A program made the translations under genes and the position numbers. Positions 13,236 to 24,645 of a stretch of 64,000 bases of DNA are shown one piece after another (position 1 is the stretch's first letter; every line of letters begins with the position of its first letter). Below the pieces are notes generated by a model that saw only the letters and a list, made by a program, of their open reading frames with translations, made no database searches and was not told the origin of the DNA. The stretch spans positions 58,610,336 through 58,674,335 of the forward strand of contig OY997592.1 in assembly GCA_963921825.1 (NCBI GenBank), given 5' to 3'. The DNA comes from Erodium maritimum (lineage: Eukaryota; Streptophyta; Magnoliopsida; Geraniales; Geraniaceae).

Positions 13236-14134
13236 CAGTGGCAGACCTATAGAGGATTCGGGGGGGGGGGGGGGGGGGGGGGGCTCAAAATTTTGAAAAT
13301 CTCTTTTGTTACCCTTTAAAATTTTTGGAAATATGTTTTATTACTTGTCCTTTATTTCTAGTTCTCATGTGTGCCCCCCTCAAATATAGGATTTAAAGTG
13401 TTTCTGTACTATAATTTGCAAATTAACAATTAAAACACTTCAATTTTGTTTATTATTTAGTTTTGTTTTCACCATTAAAATCTCAAGCTCTTTTATAATA
13501 AATAAACATATTGTAGAAGAAGAGTGGTTGAAAATAACAAAAGTATATGTATTAATTTCAAATGTTTTTTTTTGCTTCGAAAGCTAAAATATTTCAATAT
13601 ATTTTTATATCAGAAACTTTTTCCTATTTATATAATCAAAATAAAAAGAGGAATAACAAGAAAGAGGAAACAAATAAATAATGATACAAAGTTATTTTAA
13701 AACACATCTTTAAATTTTATAATTTTTTTGGAAAACATATATAAAAATATAATAAAAAATTTCTTTCTTCAAACTTATTTAAATTTAGAATGGGGTAATA
13801 TGGGTCAAAAAAAAGATTATCAACATCGAAACAATGACGTGATGGATATATGATTAGTTAATCTATGATTAGTTCATTTGAGTATTAAAATCGAATATGG
13901 GATCAATAGATGAATGATGGTATATATATAATCGTTTACACCGAGATTTTTCATTATTATATTGACAATAAAAGTGTTTTACGGTATTTTTAAATATAAA
14001 ATATCGACAACGCGTATTGAAATAAGTAATCATTTATTGTTTCTTTATGTAATATTATTATTTAAATATTTTTACGTTATTTATCGTTATAAAAAAATGG
14101 TGCCCCCTCACTAGAAAAGCTGGATCCGCCACTG
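13236..14134. mobile_element. Non-autonomous hAT-like element
   Basis: The termini are inverted repeats: CAGTGGCAGACC at the left, and GGATCCGCCACTG at the right, which is CAGTGGCGGATCC when reversed. The flanking octamers ATCACGAA (13228-13235) and CTGACGAA (14135-14142) match at six of eight positions, consistent with an aged 8-bp hAT duplication. The interior is AT-rich with no coding capacity. A run of 24 G residues lies just inside the left terminus. Confidence 0.72.
13260..13283 (+). repeat. Homopolymer run of 24 G
   Basis: An uninterrupted G tract lies just inside the left terminus of the hAT-like element. The true length may differ, because such tracts are difficult to sequence. Confidence 0.9.
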
Positions 14135-14395
14135 CTGACGAAGCCTACAAAACAGCCTCGTCGGGAACCATAATTAGCATTTGCATGGACCGGAAGGCAA
14201 GGGGATTTCCTTCCCGATCCAACTGTGGGGCCATACGGCCAGGCCATATTCCGTGGGGAGAGATATCCCGATCTACCTCAGCATGCCAAAACAACTACCG
14301 AAATTTTTTAGATCCTTGTTCTTGTTTTATTGGTCTTATATGTGTTGTTGTTCCCCTAACTTGTACGATAGGAGTTGATTTCGTAGCCTAAAACG
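14135..14395 (+). mobile_element. LINE ORF1 remnant, C-terminal end
   Basis: This is the continuation of the ORF1 trace across the hAT-like insertion; an open frame runs at 14185-14391. It ends about 170 bp before the TFIIB start codon, so LINE debris abuts the promoter of that gene. Confidence 0.4.
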
Positions 14396-14430
14396 TTGAT
14401 ATCACGAACTAAAATTTTGATAAAATTAAT

Positions 14431-14443
14431 TATATAAAAAATA
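14431..14443 (+). promoter_or_regulatory. Possible TATA element of the TFIIB gene
   Basis: A TATATAAAAAATA stretch lies about 125-135 bp upstream of the TFIIB start codon. The position suits a TATA box with a leader of roughly 100 bp. The region is AT-rich, so this is only a candidate. Confidence 0.35.
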
Positions 14444-14564
14444 GTACCGTTTCAGAAAAAATAGACAAGGCACGGGAAGAAAACAAAAGCCAAAAAACTA
14501 TTCAAGCATTTACATATATTGCCACCAGAAATGATTAGAAGCAGAAGCAGGAACAGGAACGGAG

Positions 14565-16831
14565 ATGGGTGACACGTACTGCCCGTACTGCAAGAGAGCA
14601 ACGGAGGTCGTGTTCGACCACTCCGCCGGCGACACCGTCTGCTCCGAGTGTGGCCTCGTCCTCGACTCCCATTCCATCGACGAGACCTCCGAGTGGCGCA
14701 CCTTTGCCAACGAGTCCGGCGACAACGACCCCGTCCGCGTCGGCGGTCCCTCCAACCCGCTTCTCACCGACGGCGGCCTCACCACCCTCATCTCCAAGCC
14801 CATTAATGGCGCCTCCGGCGACTTCCCCTCCGCCCGCTGGCAGAGCCGAGGCGCCAACCCCGACCGCTCCCTCATTCAGGCCTTCAAGTCCATTGCCACT
14901 ATGTCTGACAGGTTTCTTTCTTTCTTAATTTTTCTGGGGAAATAGTGGGTTTTGGCTCTGGTCTTCACTAGTTTCTTCTTCTATGAGTTTAATTTGTGTT
15001 TGGGTACCGGGAAAATATCGGCATTTGGTTGTGGATTTCAATTGTTGATTGCTACTTTGTAACGCTTTTGACTGTTTCTCCGCAGGTTGGGGCTTGTTGC
15101 TACCATTAAGGTATTGTGATTGATTTCAATTGAAGCCGCTTCTACTGTGAATTTTTGCATGCCTGTTCGGTTCACAACTTGAAATGTGTTTTTGTATTAT
15201 GTGATTTACATGGCATTTGATTATAATATGATGACAAATGAAGTGTTGTTCAAGTGCTCAATGAAGTGTAAACTCACTATATAGTCTTAGAATGTACCCT
15301 CATTAGCAATTGTTGTTACCTGGTGCAGTTCTTCATTTGGTTTCAACTGATTCATTTGCTTATTGTGCTATATATCCAAATACATAGCACAATAAGCATG
15401 AATGTTGACCAGAGTTTCATTTGCCAATTTATATGACAAGACAATGTTAATGAACGGTATCTCCATTCAGTATGTTGCCTATGTCAATTAGTGTTTTGAT
15501 AGGTAGGATTGTAGGCTTTACTAGTGTCTAGTGATGGTGTATTTGTGATTACCAGTTTCACATCTTTATTGCTTGTGCAACACCTTGGATGTGTGTGTGA
15601 TTACCAGTTTCACGTCTTTATTTGCTTGTGTGTGTGTTTTTTTCATACTATTTTCAGACATATTGTTCTCTACTGTTTAGTGGTTTCTTCCATATTTTGG
15701 GTGCATATGTGGTCTTTGATGCCAGCCTTTTGTTTTGGGGGCTTCTTTGCAATCTTTTTGAAGGTTTTTGTGTATTGCCAAGCGGAGTTCTTCTCTGTCA
15801 TGTTCTTGCATCCTGGTTTATGTAATATTTTTATTCTGATTTAATTTGAGAGTAGTGTTCTTATATTGATGGGTGTATGTTTATGATCTCTAAGGATCGA
15901 GCCAACGAAATATACAAGAAAGTAGAAGACCAAAAACCTCTTAGAGGGCGAAATCAGGATGCGATTTTGGCCGCTTGCCTCTACATTGCTTGTCGACAGG
16001 AAGACAAGCCTCGTACTGTAAAAGGCAAAGCTCGAATTTCCTTATCATGACAAATTTACTTCTGTGATTGTCGTTGTTTTATACACGTGTTGATTTTATT
16101 TAGAAATTTGCTCTGTTGCTAATGGAGCTACAAAAAAAGAAATCGGTCGTGCAAAAGAATATATTGTAAAGCAATTGGAGGTCGAGATGGGCCAGTCCAT
16201 GGAAATGGGAACCATACATGCTGGAGACTTTCTGGTCAGTTTGGTTTCCCACTCCTTACCTGTTGCATATCTAGATTTGTCCAGTCTAACTTTAGCCAAT
16301 TCTTATTGCTGTAAATTTTTGTAGAGACGGTTTTGCTCACATCTTGGCATGATCAATCAAGCTGTTAAGGCGGCTCAAGAAGCTGTGCAGAAATCTGAAG
16401 AGGTAGATATAAGGTTGTTCCTTCACTTCTCATTACTTAATATTGTTTTAGCTCTCTATGACATTCAAGGCAGGAACTTCAAATAAGCCTAGATGACCCA
16501 TAAAAGGCATAGCATAAATAAACTACTATATGTTTCTTGAAATGCAGGAGAAGCCCAATTTCGATAGCTGCAGCCGTGATTTACATGATAACTCAGCTGT
16601 CAGAAGACAAGAAACTTCTCAAAGGTTAGAAATGTAGAAACATATGTATCGGATTTCCTTGTATGTATTGTATGTGATTATAATTGTGTGGATGTAGATA
16701 TATCAGTTGCCACTGGCGTGGCGGAAGGGACTATTAAGAATTCCTATAAGGACCTTTACCCCTACGCTTCAAGGCTGATACCCAACTGGTATGCCAAGGA
16801 GGAAGAACTCAGGAATCTCTGCAGCCCCTGA
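14565..16831 (+). CDS. TFIIB: Transcription initiation factor IIB (TFIIB), seven exons
   Basis: TFIIB bridges TBP on the promoter to RNA polymerase II and helps set the start site; it acts in the nucleus. Exons are 14565-14911, 15086-15110, 15895-16024, 16104-16234, 16325-16413, 16548-16624 and 16698-16831, which join in frame to 310 residues, close to the usual plant length. The N-terminal zinc ribbon has Cys6, Cys9, Cys26 and Cys29, followed by the B-finger region with [11 protein letters not shown]. Two cyclin-like repeats follow (about 108-195 and 205-290), with readable conserved blocks such as [18 protein letters not shown] and [16 protein letters not shown]. The start is the only ATG that gives the complete zinc ribbon. 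Intron 3 must use a GC donor (16025) to keep the frame; the other five introns are GT-AG. Exon 1 is GC-rich compared with the later exons. Confidence 0.97.
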
Positions 16832-17801
16832 TCTACTAATCCCATGACTCCTACTTAATATTTATGCTGCAGTTTCTTCAGTAGTGAAGCAACTTAATGT
16901 TCTTGTTAAGTTAAATCGGTTAATGTAGACAAGAAAACACCTTTGGCAGCATTAATTTTCTACTAAATGCTGCCTTTGTTCAGTAAGTCTAGTGTTGCAA
17001 TTTGTATTACTGTCTACTCTCTGAACCTACTTAAATGTAACAACTAGCCAACTCAACCTTGCATCTCTTGTTGTAATTGTTACTATTATTGCTATCTTAG
17101 ACCTTTCACGGGATTAGACCGAATCGGTCTAATTAAGCTTTTTTTAGGATTAGACCCTAAATAAAACGTAAACAGACCCTGATTAGACCGAATCGCGTAG
17201 TCTATTCTTTTTTAGCTTACAGTTGCAATTAGACCCACATTGGACCCTTGATGAGGTTATCGTTTTGCTTGTTTTAAATGAATTGCTGTCGGGTTGAACG
17301 TTTAATACAAATGGCCGAATACAAATGTTAGACACGAATTTAAATTACATGGGAAATAATTCGACTAAGAAAGCTCCATCAATTCCTCTTCCGCTTCCCT
17401 AATTTAGTTGTTATTTGGTGGTACAAATCCGGTACAATATTGTACGTGTTGGTGTAATGCTCCGATGGAATGTTGTTAGCGTTGTGCGAAAAAACGATAA
17501 ACCTTCCCAACATCCTAAAACACAAATAATGTACATTAATGTACATTAATATTTATACGACCGGTATAAAGAGCACACTTTGGTATTATAAAAAACAACT
17601 AAACACCATCTTAAACTAACCTTGAAATCCTCTTGGCCATGTTGTGGAGAAAAAGTCGATGGGTAGCTGAATACTTTAGGCCCATGTTGGAGGTATCCTT
17701 ATCCTAGAGTAAGCGGAACTCCCGCATAAGAGACTCATGCACCAGTAGTTGCACTGAATGCTCATGCTCGATGAACTTTAAGCTCTTGTCCAATGCGGCG
17801 T
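16832..17801. other. TFIIB 3' flank and unassigned intergenic DNA
   Basis: The first 250 bp probably include the TFIIB 3' UTR. Between about 17100 and 17240 a GGATTAGACC / GATTAGACCGAATC motif is repeated, which looks like a small decayed element. From about 17350 the DNA seems to belong to an unidentified element that continues at 20815-21191 and 25541-25980, being split by LTRs C and B. Confidence 0.4.
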
Positions 17802-18689
17802 TGTAAGAACCGCCCCCGGTCGATCCTGGTCGAACTGGTGATTTTTGGCGAAGTTTGACTTTCGGCCGGAAAAGTCAACCGATGACTCCGGGAGTCGTTC
17901 GGGACCTTTCCGGGGCCCAAAAAGCTTAGCCGTCATCACGGCTAGCTTAGTTGGGTCATTTCCTTTCATTTGACTGTAATTTTGGAAAAGTCAACTTTTG
18001 GTCAAACCGGGACTTTTTATCGGCAAATCCTAATTAAATTGAGATACTGGATTTTTTTAGCTAAGGAAAAGTGGTCCCTACATGGACACTTGTCCATGCT
18101 AGCTTGGAGGGGAAGAAAGGAGGTTAAAAGGACCCTTTTACCCCTCACAAGTTGTCCTTAAGTGGATAAAAGCTAAGGGGCTTTTTGGAATTTCAACCTT
18201 TTAGGTCTTTTAAAGCAATTAAAGCAACCAAATCAGCCTATTTCTCACTGGTGCAGCCGAATAGTGCAAGGAAGGGAGAAGAGGAAGAACAACCTTGCTT
18301 GGAGAAGAAGATAGTGAGGAAATATGGTGACTTTCAAGGATTTCTTCATCAAAATCTCTCCAAAAGCTTCTTTTCTTCATCATCTAATCATCCTAAAGGT
18401 AAATAAACTCTCATAATCTCATTTTAATTCATTTCAAGTGTTGGGTTTTCCTTGGTCTTGCTAGAACTTGTTGGGTTTTGCTTTAATTGTTTTTAGATGA
18501 TGTTTTTGGTGGAAGAATAGTGAAGTTTTGGTTAGAAATCAATGGTTTGAGTTGTTTGGAGAAAACCCATTTTGGGGATTGAAGTTTGAGGGTTTTGGTG
18601 GCTGATTTTGAGGTTTGATGGTGCTGGAAATGGAGTTTTGGTGTTGTTTTTCGTAAAATCGAAGTTGGAGAAGAAGTGGTTGGGACTGC

Positions 18690-18955
18690 CTAGATCTGAC
18701 ACGGAACGCGGCACGGAAGGGGCTTGGTTCCGGCACTCTGAGCGGCGCGGAACGGGCTCGGTGCCGGCCCTCCAGGCGGCACGGTCCGTGCCTGGTACCG
18801 GCCCTCTGAGCGGCATGGACCGGGCTCGGTACCGGCCCTCTAAGCGGCACGGTCCGGGTCCCAGACCGGCCCTTTGAGGGGCGCGGTCCGGGCCTGGCGC
18901 CGGGCCTCTGAGGGGCACGGTCCGGGGCCGGTTCCGGGCCTCTGAGGGGCACGAC
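18690..18955. repeat. GC-rich CACGG tandem array in LTR C
   Basis: About six diverged units of 40-45 bp are built on GGCACGGTCCGGG and CCGGCCCTCTGAG. The array is far richer in GC than the surrounding LTR. The other copies have different CACGG arrays at the equivalent place. Confidence 0.8.
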
Positions 18956-19799
18956 CCGGGTCAGTTTCCAGATCCGTGGGTTGTTCGAGTTGGGCCTAGT
19001 TTGAGCCCAATTTACTTTTAAGCCCAAGTTTTCATTGTTAAGGGTGTTTTAGGTAATTTAATTTAAAACCGTCTTTGCTTAGTTATTAATTATAGTATCA
19101 ATTGTGATCCAAGACCTTGGACCCGAGCTCGGAGGAGGAGGACTTTGGGACACCGTGAGAGGGCGAGGAGGAAGTTAGCCAGGACGTCAGCTGCTAGGAG
19201 TATTTAAGTGTTGGAGAATTCGAGGTAGGGAAGAGTAGTAAACTCCACTTTTACTTCAAATAATGCTAATAGTATGCCTATAGGATAATAATAACCGGAA
19301 AGGTCCTAGTTTGCATATAGGATGTGATTCACTAGAATAGCCGCTTTCAATTATACTAACAACCGGAAGAGTCTAGTATGCATGTAGGATGTGATTCACT
19401 AGTTAACTACTTTCAATATCTTGGGAATTGCCATGCTGGTAGAATGGCCATGACGAGCCTTAGGATTGATTGTGATTGTGTTCAATTGTCTCGAATGCCG
19501 ATGCATGTTTCATTCTTTGGATAATACAAGAGTCATACTAAACTAGATGAATTGTGATGATTGTAATGTGAATGATTGATCTGTGTTATGATTGATTGAG
19601 TGAATGCTTGAATGTGACTATGTGATTGTGCCTTGTGGTATGATTGGGTGAGTGATAGACCGATGGAATATGTTTGGTAAGCCATGCCGGTAAGCTTGGT
19701 TGATAATATGAGTTCTATGTGACGTGTTGTGATAAGATTGTTGGGCTTGGTAAACCGTGTTTGAATTATGTCATTTTGATGCGTATTATTCTCTTGATG

Positions 19800-20265
19800 T
19801 GTGTTCCAAGAGGAGTTATTCCGGTATGGTACCTACACCGATGGGAATGCCGGTGTAGGGTAGTACCTAGGCCGACGGGTTGTGTTTTGGCACGAGGTGT
19901 CGTATTTGTACCCCGATGTGAATTCCGGGAAGACCGATGAGCATTCCGGTATAGTGTTTACCCCGATGTATGTTCCGGGAAGACCGATGAGCATTCCGGT
20001 ATTTGTATTATTTGTTTGGCCGAGGGATATTCTGGCATGTTATACTGTTGTCTCACTCCGATGCTACGTGTTCCGGAGAGACTTGTTCCACCCCGATGAT
20101 ATGTGTCCCTTCGAGGATATTTCCGGGAGGATGTCTTGTTTCACCCCGATGATATGTGTTCCTTTGGAGACATTTCCGGGAGCCCCGATGATATGTGTTC
20201 CTTGTGGGAACATTTTCGGGAGCCCCGAGGATATGTGTCCCATCGTGACCGTGGGGCATTCCGGT
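19800..20265. repeat. Second tandem array in LTR C
   Basis: Diverged units of about 35-55 bp contain CCCCGATG and TTCCGG motifs, for example the CCCCGATGATATGTGTTCC unit around 20092-20240. This corresponds in position to the CCGCAGGGT arrays of LTRs A and B. Confidence 0.75.
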
Positions 20266-20814
20266 ACGATGTGTTGGTTTGTGTGTGAATCGTAGTCTAA
20301 TGGTTTAAATTATCTATATTTCAGTAACCGTGTGTTTCCTTAGTTGGTTCTATTAGTGAATAAACCGTTTCCCCGTTAATCTCCTTTGAGTTACTGTTTT
20401 ATTAAGTATTACAATTCTTGTTGATCTCTGATTATGATGTCTTTTGAATAATCGTACTAACCAGAACTTTTGTTTTAAAAGCGGGGGTTCTTTTTACTTT
20501 ACTACTTTTTCCTACTGAGCGTAAGCTCACCCCCTTCTTGTTTACTGTTTGTACAGTTTTCCTTGTTGAGTAGACCTAGAGGTGGTCTTGGGAGCTCCTT
20601 GAGGATCCGGGTGGTTTGTAGTAGAGAGACGTACTTTCCACTTCGTTATAAACTATGTTTTCCTTATCGTTTTGGATTGAGCATTGGACTCATGTTCTTT
20701 TATATTAAAAAAAACTTGGAGTTTAATTGCATTTAAATTTATTTTATGCACTGTTTATTTATTATTCCTAGCTCACGTCTCGAGTCCGGTCAAAACCGGA
20801 TTTGGGACGTGACA

Positions 20815-21191
20815 GGTGTGGTCTTGCTAACCGATCGTCTCCTTGCCCTTCCCCCGCATAGCTTTCGCGGTTTCCGACCAATAGGCTGACGACCGTGAAC
20901 TGGCCCTGACCGTCAACCATCACCATCATAAGCAACAACAACTAGCAGTCCATCTGAGACATTGGGTTTCTCAGTCAGGGAGTTCTTGGAGTGCGTCGTT
21001 CCCCAGTCCCGATGAAGTCACTATTTGTCGTAGAGAACTCGTTCTTAAAACGATGTTTCCAACATGACTTCTCTTGCACGAGCTGCCACTAGTGCTTCTA
21101 AATAAAGACGTGGTCGTATCTCTCCACGTAGTCATGCTCCGCATCCGTCGTGATCTGGTCATCGGATCTACCAGATTGGTAGATGTGATTG
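20815..21191. other. Unassigned segment between solo LTRs C and B
   Basis: This segment separates two solo LTRs and appears to be part of a single older sequence in which both landed (with 17350-17801 and 25541-25980). Short minus-strand frames occur, such as 20971-21204, but no domain was recognised. It is probably an old transposon rather than a host gene. Confidence 0.35.
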
Positions 21192-22029
21192 TGTCACGCC
21201 CCAAATCCGGTTTTGACCGGACTCGAGACGTGACTTGAGTTGACAGCGAAATAACAACGTAAATAGTACTTTCAATGATAATAAATCCCTAAGTTTAATT
21301 TCAATCAGAAAACTCCATAAAATATGGTTCAAAATGTAAGACATAAATAAAGTAAGATAAAGTGTTCCAAATCATGGCTAGAAGCTAAAGCTCTAAATAG
21401 AGTACAAAAGTAAATGGTTCAAAACAATGACCAAGGTGTCTCTAATAAAACCCGGACTCTCCAGAAGCTCCCGAGCCTCAAGTCCACTACTCACCATCCG
21501 AGCTTGTACAAACAGTAAATAAGGCAATAGGGGGGTGAGCTTACGCTCAGTAGGGAAAATCATAAACAGTTTAACCTCCAATTTAGTAATAAAACTACTT
21601 TAGCACGACGACAACTTTTGCAATTAAAACTATAATCAGTAAAATGTTATAAAAGGGATAATGATAAGAACAATATCACATTCTTAGAGATAATGGTAAT
21701 TCTTAAGAGAATAAGTGAAAAGCATTGTAAATATTTGATAACTATTAAAATGGGAGCAAGTAAATATCACACCAACAGCTCGAATCCTCAATACTCCGAT
21801 CCACGAATAACTTCTTGTGTCATATTGGATCCCATACTCCGATCCACAAGAGTACTCGCGTCACGTCAGATTTTCCCTCGGTCCAGAGGATGCACATACA
21901 TCGGGCTACCGGTAATATTCCTGAGGAACACATATCGTCGAGATTCTCGGAAATGCCTTCAAAGGACCATATGTCATCGGGAACCAAGGTAATGCTCCCG
22001 CAGGACGCATACACTCAGGTGAATCAACA

Positions 22030-22425
22030 AGAACTATTCCCTGCAGGGTAAACCATCCAATGCCTCGTAGGGTCCGACAACCAATGCCCCGCAGGGTCCA
22101 CCAATCAATGTCCCGTAGGATCAACTAACCAATGCCTCGCAGGGTCCACCAATTAATATCCCGCAGGATCAACCAACCAATGCCCCTCAAGGTCCACTAA
22201 TCAATATCCCGCAGGATCAACCAACCAATGCCGCGCAGGGTCCACAACCAATATCCCGCAGGATCAACCAACCAATGCCCCTCAGGGTCCACCAATCAAT
22301 ATCCCGCAGGATCAACCAACCAATGCCCCGTAGGGTCCACAACCAATATCCCGCAGGATCAACCAACCAATGCCCCGCAGGGTCCACAACCAATATCCCA
22401 CAGGATCAACCAACCAATACAAACA
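22030..22425. repeat. Minisatellite inside solo LTR B
   Basis: About eight units of 46-50 bp alternate CCAATGCCCCGCAGGGTCC with CAATATCCCGCAGGATCAAC. The units are far more uniform than those in LTR A, which suggests recent expansion or homogenisation. Confidence 0.88.
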
Positions 22426-22559
22426 CATCATACAACCAAAGCTTAGCAAATCACAATTCCATCCACCACACCAAAGATATCCATATACCTTTACACTTAC
22501 TGTTATACTTACCAATCACGATCCATCAGTTCATCGATCACCCGATCGTACCATTTGGC

Positions 22560-22690
22560 CCAATCAATCACACTCAATCATCCATTCAATCATTCAATCA
22601 TTCAAGCATTCATTCAATCATTCAATCATTCAAGCATTCATTCAATCATCAAATCATTCAAGCATTCATTCAATCATTCAAACATACGAT
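22560..22690. repeat. ATTCAATC short tandem array in LTR B
   Basis: An array of ATTCAATC and ATTCAAGC octamers arranged in higher-order units of about 32 bp. A shorter version occurs at 8750-8836 in LTR A. Confidence 0.85.
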
Positions 22691-22848
22691 TTAGCTAGTT
22701 TCATTAAACTCTTAATTTATCCTGAAGACTAAGCAAGCAATGCATGTGAGGCAACCACAACCAATCCTATGGCTCATCTCGGCCTTCCTACCAGTAAAGA
22801 AATTTCCCAAGTATTGAAAGCGAGTTAAACTAGTTAGTCACATCCTAC

Positions 22849-23977
22849 TGTTACTACCCGAGAGGAACAGATTATGTCCTTCGGATAGTACGGCTCCTAG
22901 GTACGAGAATGAGACTCGAACGACCTAGGAAAAGCCCTTGAGAAGAAGAGTGATGAGTGTTGAATGCGAACGATTGTGTAAACTAGTTTATTATGATTTA
23001 ATAAAGGAGTTTGCAAAGGATACATGGTGTGTCCATGAACCTCTTGACTTGATGAGTGGAGTTGTCCAATGATTATGGAGAACTCGTGATGAATGAATTG
23101 GTGTCCTATACAATAGAGAGGGTCATCTATATATAGGGTGAGGAGGGACGAAATCCTAGCCTAAAGGGGATAGGTTTCGGCCAAACAAAAAAGGTTTACG
23201 ATTCCTAATCCTATTTCCTTGGTTGTTCGCTGATGTCGACTCCAATTTGGAAAGGAAGAGGAGATGGCCGTACTTGGAAAGGGTTTCCTAATCAGATTAG
23301 GGACCCTTGTGATGATGAGCTGGTCTTGAAGAGCTTTCCTATTTTGAGTAGGAGATCTTGGACGCGTCTGGCAAGCTGGCCGACTGGAAACGCACGCAGG
23401 GTGGCTTGGGCGCAGAAGGATGCGCGCGGGCCTGGCATGGCTGCTGGTTGGTACCGGGCCTTGGGGTCTTTAGCTATGGGCCGGACCTGGACGGCCTTGA
23501 GGAAGCGCATGCTGGCGGAGGACCGAGGGAGGTGCGCGCATGGGCGCTGGCTGGCTGGGCGCGCTCCTGTTTAGGGCCGGGCCTGGTTTAGCTTTGGCTT
23601 GGCAAGGCCTTGGGCGCCTTGGCCCTGGGCCGGACCCGAGAGGGGTTTTGGTGCGCGCGCAGGTACTGAGGACCGAGAGGAAACGCGCGCAGGCTGGTGC
23701 GTGTGCGCTTGGTTGGTCCTTCCTGTTTTGGAAGGTTGCCAAAGTTGGCAAGGGACAAGGGTTTTGGGCCTTGCTTGAGCTGGTGCGCGGGCTTGGTCCT
23801 TGATGGCTTGTGGACTTGGCCCTTTGATGCTTTTGATGACTCCGGTCCTTGGTTAGGATGGAGGAAGGTCTTGAATTGGGGCATGGATGCGAAGAACTTG
23901 GCTGGCTCGGGTGGTAATGAGCCGGCCAAATGGTCACGACATAGGGGATCCGTTGGGGATTCTCTAGGACCGTGACA
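22849..23977. mobile_element. Nested solo LTR E (different family)
   Basis: This insertion starts TGTTACTACCCG and ends GGACCGTGACA, obeying the TG...CA rule. CTAC occurs on both sides (22845-22848 and 23978-23981), and removing the insert plus one CTAC restores the continuous sequence seen in LTR A (CATCCTACGCATGC). A TATATATAGGG box at about 23129 suits an LTR promoter. The second half is GC-rich. It has no similarity to the large LTR family, and no coding region was found. Confidence 0.75.
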
Positions 23978-24419
23978 CTACGCATGCATACTAGACACGT
24001 CCGGTTATTAATAATTAAAAGACGACTATTCTAGTTATTCACATCCTATATGCAATCTAGGACCTTTCCGATTTTATTAATCTAATAGGCATACTAAGTA
24101 TTAAATTGCACGAGGAATTTAGTACTTTCTCTACCTTGTGGTCTTCCTCTAATAATCCTTCTAGTTGCCGGAGTCCAAGCTAGCTTCCTCTCTGTTCTTC
24201 ACACGGGTCCCCAAGTAGTCTTCGTCTCTCGAGCTCGGTTCCAAGGTCTTGGAACACAAATAAACTCTAAAATTAACAACTAGCAAAAGACGGATTTTCA
24301 CACTAATCTACTTCAGAACATTCTACTTGAAATTCCCGGGTCAAAGGAACGAATTTGGGCCCACACTAGGCCCAATTAGGTCAAACCCTAGCTTCTGGAA
24401 ATATGGTCCGGAACCTGAC

Positions 24420-24645
24420 CCTGGCCGTATCACAGACCGGCCCGGAATCCCAACCGGAACGCATCACAGACACGGACCGCGTCAGAGTCCGGCCCGGTAC
24501 TAGACACGGACCGCGCGATGCACCCGCCCGGAGTCAGACACGGACCGTGCGAGGTGCCGTGCCGGAGTCCGGCCCGTTCCGCGCCGCGTACCGTGCCACG
24601 TGCCGTACCGGTACGTGGCCCTCTCCGAGTTTCGTTCCGTGCCGA
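24420..24645. repeat. CACGG-rich cluster in LTR B
   Basis: Degenerate short units contain ACACGGACCG and GAGTCCGGCCCG. The cluster occupies the same relative place as the arrays at 9345 (LTR A), 18690 (LTR C) and 29035 (LTR D). Confidence 0.65.

Larger units (their letters stand above)
17802..20814 (-). mobile_element. Solo LTR C, reversed copy of the large-LTR family
   Basis: On the plus strand the copy starts TGTAAGAACC and ends GGACGTGACA, so the element lies on the minus strand relative to LTRs A, B and D. The flanks GGCGT (17797-17801) and GGTGT (20815-20819) are a 5-bp target duplication with one mismatch. The reverse complement of its right end is the same CCAAATCCGGTTTTGACCGG block that opens the other copies, and the CTACTGAGCGTAAGCTCACC block is present at about 20512. 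It contains no coding region. Confidence 0.88.

Noticed and set aside
14569..14928. A 119-codon frame and a minus-strand frame over TFIIB exon 1
   Set aside because: They are shadows of the GC-rich TFIIB exon encoding the zinc ribbon.
18532..19027. Arg/Pro-rich frames of up to 162 codons
   Set aside because: They are translations of the CACGG tandem array of LTR C and not a protein gene.
23233..23985. Overlapping frames of 110-170 codons in GC-rich DNA
   Set aside because: The region is the GC-rich half of nested LTR E. Frames are open on both strands with no recognisable domain.
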